In this document: positions 13,701 to 27,151 of the stretch, one piece after another | Position numbering within the stretch: position 1 is the first letter of the stretch | Layout: each line of letters opens with the position of its first letter | Assembly: GCA_028386065.3 (NCBI GenBank) | Contig: JAKUCV010001790.1 | Span: 11,433-75,432 of the forward strand | Source of the DNA: Turnera subulata | Lineage: Eukaryota > Streptophyta > Magnoliopsida > Malpighiales > Passifloraceae | DNA length: 64,000 nt | Direction of reading: 5' to 3' | Made by a program: the position numbers and the translations under genes | The notes under the pieces: generated by a model | The model's database searches: none | What the model saw: the letters and a program-made list of their open reading frames with translations, nothing else | Told to the model about the DNA's origin: nothing

Positions 13701-16700
13701 ATGGACAATACTGTGAAGACGGTAAGGTTGAGGCTATCCTAGCATAGAATATGCATTAAAGGTTTCATGAACTCCAGCAGCTGCTTAGTTTCGGGATGCA
13801 TTGTGGTGAACTTATTGTTGTAGATTTCTTGTATGATTCTATATTAACTTTTCTGGATTCTATATCTTATTTTACTTTGTTGTTGCTTCAATACTGCATT
13901 TGTTATGTGTTAATCAGATCCCTTGGCACTGCAACTCAACATTGAAAAGACTATACGGAGTGAAGGCGAATCTGCCTTGGCATATCTTGATAGGCAGATG
14001 ACAAATGAACTTAATTCTAAAACTAGCACAGGGGTCGTCAATGAGCTGTTATCTGTGGGTTTGCTAAAGCCCTCTGGGAAAAATTGCATTTCTCTTATGA
14101 CGACATCTGGTGCTAAGGGTAGTAAGGTAATTTTCTTACATGGTTATGCTTGATTGCTCCTTGAATTTAATTTTGGGGATTGAGATCTTCATCAGTGGAA
14201 AATTGAGTTTACTTGATCTTAATGATAGTTTTGCGTCTGCGTTTTTAACTTTTTGGTGGAGGTTTGGTGTATACAAGTTCTAGTGAGTCCTACAACTTGT
14301 AGTGTTAGTGGGTAGCTTGAAAGTTGAGAATTTGAATTGTCCAATTAAATCTGCTGAGGGATGTTCATTAGATTAACATTTATTCAATGACATCATTCTT
14401 TCCCTCAATGCTCACTGCAGATGACTGCTCATTCAAAACTATGTTATGTAGCAAATAAAAGTGTTAGAAGTTTGGGATCTTTCATGATTATCTTCATTAG
14501 GTTGGCTAGCTCCAGTTCAGCCTTTTGGTTATATCATATGTTTTGCACAACCTTCAGTCGCCTAGTCGAAAATTCTTTATTTTGTCCTGAAAGTAATCCT
14601 GCTGCATTCTAAATCAGAGGTTCCGTTTTGCTGTATGCAACGATTGTCTTTTTACAAATTTAAATAGAAGTTAGGGAGGAAAATAATATGAAATGGAAGA
14701 TTTGGAGTCTAACTGGTAGACGATGAAAGACGAAGCAGGGCAGGAAAATAGATTTAGATATTTCTAGTAACCTTCTTAAGTTCTCACTTTGGATCAATTC
14801 CAGTTGATGCCTGTGAAAGCAGAGATGATGCCGTGGATCTGTAATTGTATATATGAGTTATAGTTTTCCAGATAACCTTTCTCAATTTTGCGTGTTGAAC
14901 AGATAAATCTTTGTCAGGGCTTGTACCTCATTTTTAATAATTGTTGTTTTACACTTTAATTCTTTTTCCATTAATTAGGGTGCTCAAAATATGTCAATTG
15001 TCACATACTTGCGAATCCAGGTCGGCAATCAACCAGAAGTAAATAGTGTGATTCTCATTTAGTGAACATTTAATTCATATTATGTGCACAGTGCACACTT
15101 TTATAATTCTCTTCTCATTTTGATGATTAGTTATTGCACGATATTATTGAGATTCATTTTGTGCATATAAACAGTATTGCTTGTTTTTCTTGTCGCTTCA
15201 TTTGTGTGCTATATTGGCTTGGATCTCATATTTGTTGAGTCCACAAATGTGTATATGGGGCCTAACTTTCTTACCTTTACGAGGTTTTGCTTGAACGTAC
15301 CTCAATCTGATAATCACTTTGCAACTTGAACAGGTCAATTTCCAGCAGATATCTTCCTTTTTGGGCCAACAAGAACTGGAAGGAAAAAGAGTTCCCCGGA
15401 TGGTTTCTGGGAAGACATTGCCCTGTTTTCACCCGTGGGATTGGGATGCTCGGGCTGGAGGCTTTATTATTGATCGTTTTCTTACAGGTCTTCGTCCTCA
15501 GGAATACTATTTTCACTGCATGGCTGGTCGTGAAGGGTAAATTGGACTTACAGCTCAACCTGGTTTATCTTCATGCTTTAAAACTCCTTTAGTAATTTTA
15601 TGATCTGCAGTTAAATGGTCGCTGTAACCTGCTGGGGTTTTCGAGTAAATCCAATTGATCTATGGTTTTGATAGATTTCAGTGGAAAATTGGTGGCGCAA
15701 GTTAAACCTGAAAAAGCCACTTATTTTCTCTGTTATCACAAAACCATAGTTTACTTTTGTAAGCTTTACTGTGGGAGATCAATATGTAATTTAGAGTGAG
15801 ACCACTCTTTCTGCATATTTACTGATTATGAAGTTTTCTACTGTATAGGCTAGTTGATACAGCTGTTAAAACATCTCGAAGTGGATACCTTCAAAGATGT
15901 CTTATTAAAAATCTTGAGTGCCTGAAGATTAGCTACGATCATACAGTTCGTGATGCAGATGGCTCAATTGTGCAGTTTTGTTATGGAGAAGATGGTGTCG
16001 ATGTTCATCAAACAAGCTTTATAACAAAATTTGAAGTCCTCACTGAGGTACCATTCCAGTAGTTGAATTCTTGATAACACTATGAAATTTGAAGTCCTCG
16101 CTGAACTATGAAATCATTCTGACAGCATAAGTTCTGACTCTTTCCTATTCTAACTGTTTTCAGAATAAAGAGATCATATGCCAAAAATATGAACATCTTG
16201 AAGCATTTAACAGTTACATTGTTGCACCGACAGATGCTCTTAAAGAAAAAGCAAAAAAATTCATAAGCTCTTCAAAAAAGTATGAGAAGAATGAGGAATT
16301 GAGCCAGGAACTGAATAAGTTAGTGAAGCAGAAATACTTCTCAAGTCTCGCACAGCCAGGAGAACCAGTTGGTGTGCTTGCTGCTCAGTCTGTGGGAGAA
16401 CCTTCTACCCAGATGACGTGAGATTTCTTGTTGAATGTTAATTTCTTTAATGATGCATTTAGTTTACTTGTATAATCAGTTATGAGCATCATGTTCCTTC
16501 AGGAAATGAGTTAAGCAATTTTCATTGAACAAGGTGATGCTCTTTGATTTATATCTAACTTTGATTGGAATTGTAAGTGAGCAAAAACAGATAGATGCTA
16601 TATGGAGGTGTTAGAAATTTTTGTAACGAGCTAATCTTATAGAAGCTCTATTAAGCAGAAGTTACTCTTCCTACACTAGTGACGTAGCACTAGTAATTAT

Positions 16701-19700
16701 GTGATTTCTTTGTTTCATATTCTTTACTATTGCTTAAATTGCAGTGTTGGGATCTGCAAGATTTTGTCAGGCGAACTGATTTTAAGTTGTTGAATTGCAG
16801 TCCGCAAGTTTTAATCAGGCTAATAGTTCCCAAGTTATGATTTATCAGAAACTAGGTGATGCATTTTTATTGTCTTATTGCATATATCCGGCAAAAGGAA
16901 AATGGGGGGTAGTCATTGGCATATAATGCAATTTCAAAGTGGTTCACTTGTTACAAGGATTGTGAATATTTCTTGAAGAGGTATGTAGGTAGGTTGGTGG
17001 CATAATTAGAAATGGTGAGATCTATTTTGGCAATTCACTATTCTCCTTTTCGATAATTTAGCCCACTTTGTAAGTTGAGACACATGCTATTCTTTTTCTG
17101 GTTTATAGAATTTTCTTTCTCATTTAATTTTATTTTATGGGAGCTTGTCCAAAGCTGAGTCCTATTTTTTCGTAGTATCGGCAGTTTACAATCTTGTTAT
17201 CATATTTACGATTGTTTTGATGACCATTGATTTTCAGGTTAAACACTTTTCATCTTGCTGGAAGAGGTGAAATGAATGTCACACTTGGAATCCCGCGTCT
17301 TCAAGAGATTTTAATGACGGCTTCAAGTAATATTCAGACACCAATTATGACCTGCCCATTCCAGAGGGGTAGAACAGAGTACGCTGCTTACTCTTGACTG
17401 TTTTCTTCATGTTATTACTTAAAAACCTACACAGGAAATCTCTTCAAAGAATCAACGTTACTTGCTTATCCCGTGTCAAGATTCAAATGGAAGTTGTTCT
17501 GTGAATGCTGAGATTATCCAATTTTCTTATGTTTACATCAGTCATGGATACGAAGTTTGCAGTTGTTAAATCAGTTTCAATAAATCTGACAATCAACTTT
17601 TATCATAAGGACATTTTATGGGCACAGAGGTACATTTGAATCTTGGAATACACCAAGCTATGATAAATCTGTTCAGTGCTGGCATATTATATGTCTGGAA
17701 AGATCTTTTTTTTTTTTTTTTTTTCATAAGAAATCAAATGGAGCTTTTGTATGATGCGTGAAAATTTTTCAATAGCCCTAGGACCGTCAAAAAAATCTTA
17801 TCAAGGTATTTGTGTTTATAAATTAAAAGACAGATTAATAAGCAAATTAATGTGCTCAGGGAACCAACTGTTTACCAGACGCTATCCAAATGATGAAGCT
17901 TAAACAGCCAGCTGAAATTGATATAGTAAACTTGTGTCTGCTAAATAATTTTCATTTCCCATTCACGAAGTGAATGCAGATAAGAGATATATGCAGGTCA
18001 GTTCACATGTTTTAAAAGTAATTGCAAAAGTAGGTTGGGAATTGGTTGAGAATGTTATTTCATGCAACAATGATTATGATAAGTCATTAAGCTTAGTAAG
18101 TTACAAATGAACGAGGCTGGAGCTTTGCTTTAAACTGCAACTGATTCTTTAATTAGATTTGCTCACTAATAACCTGCGGAGCTGTATTATGTTTCAACCA
18201 CACAAGATCAGTTGTAGGCAATAGAGATTGCATGAGAATGGAGCATGGGTAGAAGCGGAAGGTAGGAAGGCAATAAAGGGAAAAGGATAAAGATCCTGTA
18301 GAGGCAGAAAGGATGAGGAGTGTAAGAACTAGATAGCAGACACTTATGTAGTGGGTATGATTTTATGCTTGCTTGTCTTATTAGCTTAAGTTTGCCCATT
18401 ATGATAATAACTAACCATATTACTAGCAGCAAAAATATACAATTTCTAATGACATCGGATATGTGGAGTATATTGTGTGTCTAAAGAGTAACCATTTGTG
18501 TGCCCTGATAGGGTTGAAAAGTTACTTTTCAATATTTTTGCTATGGGAATTGGTTAGATGGTTGGTTTTGGGAGGGGTAGGGAAGGGAGACTGCTACAGG
18601 AGTGCTTTTGTTTTGTACTGTTTGGTGTTAGAGAATGGAAAGATCCATAGATTGTGAGGATTCCAGAATTGCATCTGTTGGCGTGTTCTCTCGTCTCTCA
18701 TGATTTTGGCTCTTCTTGATGGTATTTAACTTTTTTGGGTCTTGGTTCACATCCATGAGTGCTGGGAACTTCTTGCAAAATAGAGCAATTCACCTACTCT
18801 ATTGCCCCAAATCTTTCTATTACCTCTACTGAAATTCATTCTCTGGGGTTTTGTTGTGGTTTCTCTGTATGGTATACAAAGCTTTTTTCTCACCATTATA
18901 GTTTTTCTCATGATTATAGTTGTTGTAGGTTGTTTAGATTTTCCATTTTGTTGAAAGGTAGGATATTTTATTTTCTAGTCTTCATGTCGATGCTCTTTAT
19001 GTTTTCTGTCAACCAAGATTTTCTGTTATAAAAATAAATTTAGTTGTGTGATTACTCTTAAGAAATACTATTATTGCTCTGAGCCAGTGCTGGTATGATA
19101 GGTTGGGCAGTCTCTGCTCTTTTGGTATGCCAAGCTGACAGTTCCTTTTTTCTTTGTTCTTTTTTTCAACGCTTTTAGGCTTTCTGGGTTATAAAACTTG
19201 TGGGAGAGTGATCTAATGGCTGAAGCTTTTAAAATGAAAATATTTTAATCTATGCAGCAGTTTGTTGCTGTCAACTCTTTTCTTCTCTCTTTTTTTTTTT
19301 TTTTTTCTCTCTTCATCAAAAACCGCATTTATTACCTTGTGCTGTTAGAAAGAAATTCAGTCCTTTTTTCTTTGTTACAAAATTTCAGTCCTGTTTTAGT
19401 ATTGCCTTGTGGATATGCAATGTAGCGAAAGCAGGACATAGATGTGTATATGTATTGTGTTCCATACAAACTTACTGAGCAAATCCAATCCTCTGGATGT
19501 TTTTCATGAGCAGAAAAGATGCCAACCATCTTCTTGACAAGTTGAAGAAGGTCACTGTAGCAGATATAATAGAGAGTATGGAGATAAATGTTATGCCATT
19601 AGCAGTTCATGAGGATCAGATTTGCAGAATATATAAGCTGAGAATGAAGCTTTACAAACCTGCACATTACCCACAATATGCTGATATAACAGTGGAAGAC

Positions 19701-21307
19701 TGGGAAGAAACTCTGGAGGTGGCGTTTGTGAGACAGTTGGAGGATGCTATACAAAGTCACTTGGTTTTACTCAATAGGATTAAAGGCATTAAAGACTTCA
19801 TGCCAGAAAAGCATTCAAAGGCCTCAAATGAGACAGATGAAGGTGCCACTGATAATGTCGAAGAAAGTGATGATGAGAATAATGAGAAAGGGGAGGGTGA
19901 TCTTGATTCAGATGAAGTAAAACATAATCGCCAGAGTAAGGATGATGTAGATTATGATGATAGTTCTGACAAGGAACATGATGAGGATGGGGACGAAACA
20001 TCTGGTCTTGTTAATGAAATTGAACAGGTTTCTAGTGATGATGAAATGAGTAAAGATGATATTCTTGACGAGGAAATATCTGAAAGTCCAGGCCTTGAAA
20101 GCTTATCTGAGCACAAGTCAAGGAAAAAAGCATCAACAAAACTCTCACAATCTGCAAATGACTCGAGGCAAAAGCTAAGAGATAGTGAAGCACCAGGAGC
20201 CAAAAGAAAGAAGAGAGTCAGAGCTAAATTGATCAAGAAGAAAACTGATAGAAATATATTTGTGGAAGCCAAAGGATTTGACTTCAGGATCCATTTCCAA
20301 TTTGTGAACGAACCTCACATTTTGCTGGCTGAGGTATGTTCTCATTAATATAAATTTGGCCGAGCAAATTATCTGCAATATGTCGGCCATTTTTTTTGTA
20401 TTTTGTGGATCAACCTGTTTGCTAACTCATGTGCCATTAAAAATTTTCTTTTTTCACTCATGCTATGCGAGTTCATGGTCTGTGTATGATCATTCAGTTT
20501 ATCGTTTATTTCAGGATTGGAATTGTAGGCATTCGTTTTATGTAGTTTGGTCCAAAAGCCAATGGCTTTATAGTTTCCATTATATACTGCTTTGCATTAA
20601 CCGGCTTATTATGCATTAACATGCTTATTTTTCTTTGGTGTTTTTGCTATTATTACATCTTCAGATCAATTGACCAAAGGTGACTGTAAAATTATTGTTT
20701 GAACTCACAGATTGCTCAGAAAACGGCAACAAAGGTTTATATCCAGAATCCTGGGAGGATTGATCGGTGCCGAGTGACTAACTGCAAAGAAAATCAAGTC
20801 ATTTATTACGGAGACGATCCAAAACAAAGAGTCGATGTGGAACCTGCGGAGAAAGAAAAGACTCCTGCACTGCATACTACTGGAGTGGATTTCAAGGCGT
20901 TTTGGCAAATGCAGGATCACCTTGATGTAAGGTATCTATATTCCAACAGCATTCATGCTATGCTACAAACATTTGGGGTGGAAGCTGCAAGAGAGACCAT
21001 TATTAGGGAGGTGAAGCATGTATTCGGTTCTTATGGAATCTCTGTCAATACCCGGCACTTGTCACTAATCGCAGACTTCATGACTCACACCGGTGGGTAC
21101 CGTCCAATGAGCAGGCTTGGGGGCATAGCAGAGTCAATATCACCGTTTGGTAAAATGTCCTTTGAGACAGCTTCCAAATTCATCGTTGATGCAGCTTTGC
21201 ATGGGGAAACCGATAACTTGGAGACGCCATCTGCTAGCGTTTGTCTTGGGTTGCCGGTGAAAATGGGTACTGGATCTTTTGGTTTGCTGCAGAAGCTAGA
21301 AATTTGA
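1766..21307 (+). CDS. NRPA1: DNA-directed RNA polymerase I subunit 1 (largest subunit)
   Basis: Largest catalytic subunit of nucleolar RNA polymerase I, which transcribes the 45S pre-rRNA. Exons placed by homology and GT-AG sites: 1766-1780, 1891-2057, 2229-2388, 2490-2801, 4574-4783, 4897-5061, 5381-5543, 6506-6696, 7119-7385, 9872-9960, 10119-10266, 10384-10602, 12345-12680, 12773-12920, 13918-14126, 15334-15536, 15849-16047, 16164-16417, 17238-17378, 19514-20333, 20711-21307. They sum to 5013 nt with phases agreeing throughout: 1670 residues plus TGA, the usual plant length as I recall it. Visible motifs: clamp zinc site CKTC...CPGHCGH (about residues 62-78); metal-A loop [14 protein letters not shown] (about 583); bridge-helix region [15 protein letters not shown] (about 987-1001); trigger-loop region [16 protein letters not shown] (about 1135-1152); a long Asp/Glu-rich insert typical of Pol I in exon 20; C-terminal [15 protein letters not shown]. 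The start is a five-codon first exon (MAAVK) spliced to [11 protein letters not shown]; an alternative in-frame ATG at 1870 would lie inside intron 1. No disabling change was seen. Confidence 0.95.
2802..4573 (+). other. NRPA1 intron 4
   Basis: A 1.77-kb GT-AG intron between the exon ending in ...NFGLFYI and the exon beginning NGMSSAD. It is T-rich like the other introns. I see no transposon ends and no conserved ORF in it. Confidence 0.85.
7386..9871 (+). other. NRPA1 intron 9 (longest)
   Basis: A 2.49-kb GT-AG intron that separates VNRQ from PTLHK, a junction inside the conserved block leading to the catalytic Asp loop. The sequence is T-rich. The short ORFs in it have no recognisable domains, and no TIR or LTR ends were seen. 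Confidence 0.85.
10603..12344 (+). other. NRPA1 intron 12
   Basis: A 1.74-kb GT-AG intron between ...LWTGKQ and [13 protein letters not shown] see nothing in it but ordinary intron sequence. Confidence 0.85.
17379..19513 (+). other. NRPA1 intron 19
   Basis: A 2.14-kb GT-AG intron preceding the acidic exon 20. It contains long T runs near 17705-17724 and 19289-19307. I looked for SINE or MITE ends around these runs and found none. Confidence 0.85.
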
Positions 21308-21627
21308 CGTCCATTGTAAAACTTTCTAGCCTTATAGTCTACTTCAGGTGCTTCGTAGTTTGGAAAAACAAACGTGCCTTATCTGACAACAATTCTTCAG
21401 TATGATAACGTGATTTACTGTAATGGGAATGGTTTTGGTTGAGCCGGGTATGGTTTGGTTTCAGTTTCATCTTTCTGTTCCAACTCTTTCTATTCTTCTT
21501 CAAGGTCAATTCTTTTTTATTCCCTCGAATCTTAGGTTTTAAACAAAAAGATGTCTCCATAAATCTAAACCCTAAGGCCTAAACGCTACACCTAAAAATC
21601 CTTACGATTGAATTTCTACTTCGAAAG
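21308..21627 (+). other. NRPA1 3' UTR and spacer
   Basis: About 320 bases between the NRPA1 stop and the first LTR. The 3' UTR and polyadenylation site must lie here, but I cannot place a clear AATAAA signal. No other feature is visible. Confidence 0.5.
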
Positions 21628-21929
21628 TGTTATGAATTAAATGTAGAAAAAGGAATTCTTTATTTCATAGACTAGAGAATAATAAGAGAGAAAGATCGGA
21701 GAGAAAGAGGGATTCTTTATTTCATAGCCTATCGAGAATAATAAGAGAGAATGATGGGAGAGAATGATTGGTAAGAGGAATTTTTTTATTTCATTTATCA
21801 TTCTAGGATAATCTCTTCGTCAATTGTCATGTGCTTTTTATATAGCACATGATTGTCCAACAGTGAATTAAATACATTCATAATAACATATACAGTTTAT
21901 ATGTTATTGTACAATGAATATTCATAACA
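21628..21929 (-). repeat. 3' LTR of a truncated Ty1/copia element
   Basis: A 302-bp LTR with perfect 10-bp inverted ends, TGTTATGAAT and ATTCATAACA. On its high-coordinate side lies a purine tract on the minus strand (CAAGGGAGAG, about 21947-21957), in the place of a polypurine tract, so this is the 3' LTR of a minus-strand element. The LTR contains about three degenerate tandem units of 57-68 bp beginning (A)GG(A/G)ATTCTTTATTTCAT-like near 21651, 21708 and 21776. Confidence 0.75.
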
Positions 21930-22139
21930 TTTGTTATATAATACTCTCCCTTGAATGTCATTGTATTTAGAAATAGAATATGTTTAGGGAAACAATTGCC
22001 TCGTTAAAAACCTTACAAGAAAAACCCAATAGGATAAAAACTTGATGAAGGAAAAAAGTGTGCAGCGCATATTCTACTCCTCCTCTTTTTTGCATCCCTT
22101 GATGTCTCGAAGTTGTCGCATGCTAAACTTCTTAATTAA

Positions 22140-23460
22140 CTTTTAAAAAGTTGAAGTAGGCAGTGATTTTGTAAATAAGTCTGTACTTGAACGAATTTGT
22201 TGAATACTAATATCACCATTCTTTTGAAGGTCGTGAGTGAAAAAGAACTTTTGTGATATATGCTTCGTTCGATCGCCTTTGATGTATCCTTCCCTGAATT
22301 GGGCAATGTAGGTTGCATTATCTTCATAAATCGTTATTGGAACGTTTCTCTCACTGTCTAATCCACATGAATCTCGAATATGCTGAGTCATCGATCTTAA
22401 CCAAACACATCCTCGACTTGTTTCATGTATAGCTACAATTCTGCATTATTTGAGGAGGTGGCAACGATGCTTTGTTTTGTAGATCGCCATGATATAGCAG
22501 TTCCTCCATAGATAAATAAGTAACCCGTTTGTGACCAAGCCTTATGTGGATTAGATAAATAACCTGCATCTGCATAACCAATTAGAGCGGGCTTTGACCC
22601 GTATGAGTAAAATAATCCATATCCATTGTACCCCGAAGATACCGGAAACTATGTTTTATCCTATTCCAATGTCTGCGAGTTGGGGTAGAACTATATCTTG
22701 ATAATAAACTGACAACAAAAGATATGCCAACACTTGTATTAGTGGCAAGATAGATTAAAGCTCCAATCGCGCTGAGATAGAGTACTTCTAGACCAAGAAA
22801 TTATTTCATTTTCTTCTCGAGGTCTAAAAATATCTTTCTTTTGATCAAGTGACCTCACAACCATCAGGGTACTTAATGGATGTGCTTTGTCCATATAAAA
22901 TCTTTTCAATACCTTTTCGGTATAATGCGTCTGGTGGACAAAGATCCCATTCTCTATATGGGTAATCTGAAAACCTAGACAAAACTTTATCTTCCCAAGG
23001 TCTTTCATCTCAAATTCTTTCCTTAAACAGTGCACGGCTTTGGAAACCTCTTCAGGAGTTCCAATGATATTTAAATCATCAACATAAACAGCAATGATGA
23101 CATATTCACGTATGGACCTTTTAATAAGAACACATAGACATATGGAATCATTTTTGTAGCCTTTTTTTACCAAATATTCACAGAGTCGATTATACCACAT
23201 ACGTCCAGATTGCTTCAAGCCATATAAAGATCTTTTCAATTTGATTGAGTATATATCCCAGGAATTAGTTGCTTCGGGCAACTTGAATCCTTCAGGGACT
23301 CTCATGTATATATCATGACTTATAGGTCCATAGAGATAGGCTGTAACAACATCCATTAGACGCATTTCTAGTTTTTCATGTATTGCCAGACTAATCAGAT
23401 ACCGAAAAATAGTTGCATCCACCGCAAGGAAATATGTCTCCTCATAATCAATATCAGACT
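22140..23460 (-). pseudogene. Ty1/copia reverse transcriptase-RNase H remnant
   Basis: Minus-strand fragment of a copia pol gene. About 23422-22739 encodes the RT: MDVVTAYLYG corresponds to the first catalytic Asp motif, then RSLYGLKQSGRMWYNRL, then the YVDDL box within IIAVYVDDLNIIG. A decayed RNase H follows (IGYADAGYLSNP-like near 22560, then the tail 22391-22143 with DNATYIAQ and a degenerate TKSLP end). Frames are broken several times, including a stop near 22435. Gag, protease, integrase and the N-terminal RT are absent; homology stops near 23460. With the 3' LTR at 21628-21929 it forms a 5'-truncated element. Confidence 0.85.
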
Positions 23461-24155
23461 ACCATGGCCCTGGCGGTCCTGTCGTGACGACCGCCAAGGC
23501 CTGGCGGTTTGGCATACATAAATTTTATATCGTCTATTCAATTTAATTGTTAAATTATTAAGATAGCACGCATGCCAAGCCTCTTCAAATTAGAGCTCTA
23601 TGAAGCTGCTGAAATTGAAGAAGGGGTCGGTTAGATTTCATTTTTTCCACACTTTCGCTCATTTACCCTCATTATTGCCTCCTCAGCAGTCGCTCTATCT
23701 CTCTGTCTTTCTCTTTTCCCTCTTTCTTTTCTCTATTATGTTTTTTTACTCGCATGAAAGCCTAGCTGCAGCCACTACTAACCCTTTCTTTGATGAGAAA
23801 TAACATAATAGATATGGTCAGCAAAGCGTGAGGGAATGGCATTTTGTTTGATATGTTATAAATTATACATAAGTTATACCTCACTTGTTGTTCAATTATT
23901 TGAAGTCGAGATTGCAGGATGTACATTAGACAGGAAAAGCACAAGTTGAGCAAACTTTTTTCCATTTTCATTTCCATTAGCTTTGCGGTTGACTTGGTCA
24001 TGCCACGACTTCTAGCCGATAATATCCAAAATTGCATAGCATAGATGACTACGAAAGCAGTTATAAGCGTCTAAATTGCGAAGTGAGTTAGTTTCTAGCC
24101 GCTAGCTACAACATTAAATTGCATCAATGAATTTAATGTTATCCTGGGATGAACT
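23461..24155. other. Unassigned sequence between copia fragment and element A
   Basis: This starts with a GC-rich patch of GGCGGT/ACCGCC motifs (23466-23512), then a CT-rich stretch (about 23640-23740), then sequence without recognisable coding. Its right end abuts the LTR of element A, so at least the last part was the insertion target of that element and should be continuous with 33723 onward. Confidence 0.4.
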
Positions 24156-25837
24156 TGTTGGCCCAGAAAAGCTAAGAGGGGGGTTGAATTAGCTTTTTTT
24201 GAGTTAAGATAGATTTGGTTCCAGATGCAGCCAAATTGTTGCACAGATTTGGTTTCTTTTGCAGCCAAATGTAAAACCGGTTAAATGAAGAGTATGAGAC
24301 AGAGGCAAAAAGGTAGAGGCAATAAGACACAAGCAATTTAAAGTGGTTCCTCACAAAGGAGTACATCCACTACCTAAAGGTCCCTCCTATAGGATTTCTA
24401 ACTCTCCATTATACTAGGCTTTTACGGGTTCAACCTTAACCTTTACAAGCTTTTACAGGAGCAGCTCTAACCTAAGCTTTTCAAAGGCTCAGCTCTAACA
24501 TACACTCAAGCTTTTTAAAGGCTTAGCTCTAACCTACCCTCAAAACTAACCCTAGCTTTGAGTATCAAGTAAGATTGTAACTTAATCTCACGTGTAATAC
24601 CCTCAACAAGATAACTTCAAGAGTGACTCACTCAAGAAGTGTTTACAACGAGTTTAGAACAGAAGAATCACTCAAGGTAAGCTCACTCTGAATTTTTGAA
24701 TCTCTCAGAGAATTTGGCTCCAGCAGAAACTAAATATCACAAAATCTTTCAATGGGATGAAGCACTTCCTCTAATGAGGTTTCAGACCTCTTATATAGAT
24801 TCTCAGGATAGGGAAGCTCTCTCACAATGTTCACATAACGACCATATGATGTCCAGGTGGTATAGGAGTTGACTTCTTGCTTCTCTAATAAAACAGTCCA
24901 TGTAGGCAAGCCAAATCTGCAGAATACTTGAGTTGCAATTCTTTTTCTTTTAAAAGCTTTCCAAAAATGTAAAGTGTGGACCACCATATCTTCAAGGGTA
25001 GAGAGAGGATGTGAGGACCACTTTTCTAAACTTTATCTAACCCTTGGAGTGCAAGTTTAACCGTTAGTTGACTTGGTTTAAAACTGTCCACGCAGATGAG
25101 CCAAATCTTAATATTACTTGGACAGAAATTGTGTTTCTTCAAAAATATTTCCAAAAAAGGAAAGTAAGGACCACCAGCTCTTTGATGCATGAAAGAGAAA
25201 GTGAGGGCCACTTTTCTAATCTTTTTCTAACCCTTGGTGAGCAAGCTAAACCGTTAGTTGAGTTGCTTAAATGTCAACTACTTTTCGAGACCACATTCTT
25301 TTTTGACTGAAAGTGAAAGGTTGCATGTGTGGACCACCAAAGCTTCCAAGATGCTTAGAAGGTGTGAGGACCACTTTCCAGATCTTTTTCTAACACTTGT
25401 ACTGCAAGTTTGGATGTTGGTTGACATTTTAATTCCTAACTATCGATCTGGGACCACATGAAATATAGATTGACAATGACAGCTTGTTCTGCAGCCTGTG
25501 GAGCCAAATCTTCTCTGTTTTGCTTTCTTCGTGGAACCAAATATTTCTGCGAATACTCAAACAATATAAAACACTTAACCAATATATTTGTTAATCATCA
25601 AAACAATATAATGATCATTAGAAACATATATTTGTATACTGAACATTTGGTTTCTTCTTGGAACCAAATGATTCTGCCCGATACTCAAACAACACAAAAC
25701 ACTTAACCAATATGTTTGTTATTCATCAAAATAATATAATGATCATCAGAATCATTAGAAACATATATTTATATACTAAACATAATTAGTCTTAATTAAT
25801 TGCTAATTAAGCCACTAATCATATGTTTAGGCTAACA
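24156..25837 (-). repeat. 3' LTR of element A
   Basis: A 1682-bp repeat almost identical to 32043-33722. On the plus strand it begins TGTTGGCCCAG and ends GGCTAACA. It contains about three tandem units of 160-190 bp recognisable by GGACCACCA at 24978, 25168 and 25331, each followed by a GTGAGG(A/G)CCAC box and TCTAAC(C/A)CTTG. Paired TTTGG/CCAAA motifs are frequent. Confidence 0.9.
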
Positions 25838-27151
25838 ATCTTCCCTTTTTGATGATGGCAAACATGTTGTGTTGTTTCCTACAAAATAGAGGTTAAATCA
25901 CATTTAAAACATGTATATAAACTCCCCCTATTTCATTGCTTTTCTGCATAATAAATTCTGCACACTTTGGTAGCAGCAACATTATTCCAACATTATTCCA
26001 TTTACTCAACACACATACTTTCTCCCCCATTTTCACTCCCATTTTCAAACATACAACACATCATATACTTCTCCCCCTTTTGTCATCAACAAAAAATCCA
26101 TAAATAAAACCATGCCGCCAAAAATAGTAGTTAGAAATATGATAACTAAATAAGTAAGCTCCCCTTGTTTTATAGGCATATTCAAGAAATTAAGAAACAC
26201 ATTCATCTGGCTCATTCATCCAGCCAAATGCTCCCCCTGCATTTATGCATAGTATACTTAAAGATTTGCTAAAGGCTTTTTGTCAATAGCTCCCACTGTA
26301 TATAAGCACAGTCTACATATGATTTCATTCCCACAATTTTCACATACATATAACCTGCAAAGAAATTCTCAACATATCATTTGGCTTACACATTAGCCAA
26401 ATCTATCATCAATAACATCATTATAAGCTCATGAGTATTTCCTATAATAATTATTTGGCTTTGACATCAGCCAATTTTATCAACATTATAAGCTCATCAA
26501 CATTTGGCTGTTCCACTAAGCCAAATGTTGTTCCCCGCATCAGAAAATTAACACAAAAGGTATACCGCAGCAGTAGAATATTCCATCAAGTATCAACAAC
26601 ATAACAACATATATATATATCCCTCTTTTGTCATCAGCACAAGAGAACACAAATAAAAGCCATGGTAGATAATAGATAATCATAAATCAAAAGACAATTA
26701 TCCGAAAGTATAAGAAACCAAGTATTCAAAAGCAAGCAAAATATTCAGGTTAAACAAAACATAAGTAAGATTGTTATAAAAGTAAATAGCTGAATTGCAG
26801 ATGAGAATTCAATGCATGTCCTAAGAGCATCAGATCCATGGAGCATCAATCTTCATCAAAATCATCACGAGTAAATGCTGTAATGATTTGGTCAAGTTTT
26901 TCAAATGTCTTAGTGAGGAATTTCTTTATTTGGCTCCTGATGGAACCAAGTTCTTTCTTCAGGTCACTGATCTCGTCCTTCATTCCAGTAACCAGAGCAT
27001 TCAGTTCCTCAAGCTTGTGATCCTTTTGTGGCTGCAGATTTGGTCACATAATATTCCCCTTCGGGATTTGGCTTGATAGACATCTTTGCCAGAGTGTCAA
27101 TATTGATTTCCTTGAGTTTAATCGGCTTATCCGCAACAGTAGACCTAATCT
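25838..27151 (-). other. 3' noncoding tract of element A with multiple purine tracts
   Basis: This lies between the ORF downstream of pol and the 3' LTR. On the minus strand it carries several G-rich purine tracts: the terminal one next to the LTR (AAAAAGGGAAG, about 25841-25851) and internal GGGGGAG-type tracts near 25921, 26023, 26071 and 26232. Repeated polypurine tracts before the 3' LTR are a Sirevirus hallmark. It also carries clear hairpin pairs of ATTTGGCT with AGCCAAAT, for example 26379-26386 with 26395-26402, and 26499-26509 with 26519-26529 (11-bp arms). Confidence 0.65.

Noticed and set aside
17700..17730. T-run in intron 19 as the tail of a SINE or processed pseudogene
   Set aside because: No target duplication, A/B boxes or coding similarity beside it; the introns are generally T-rich.
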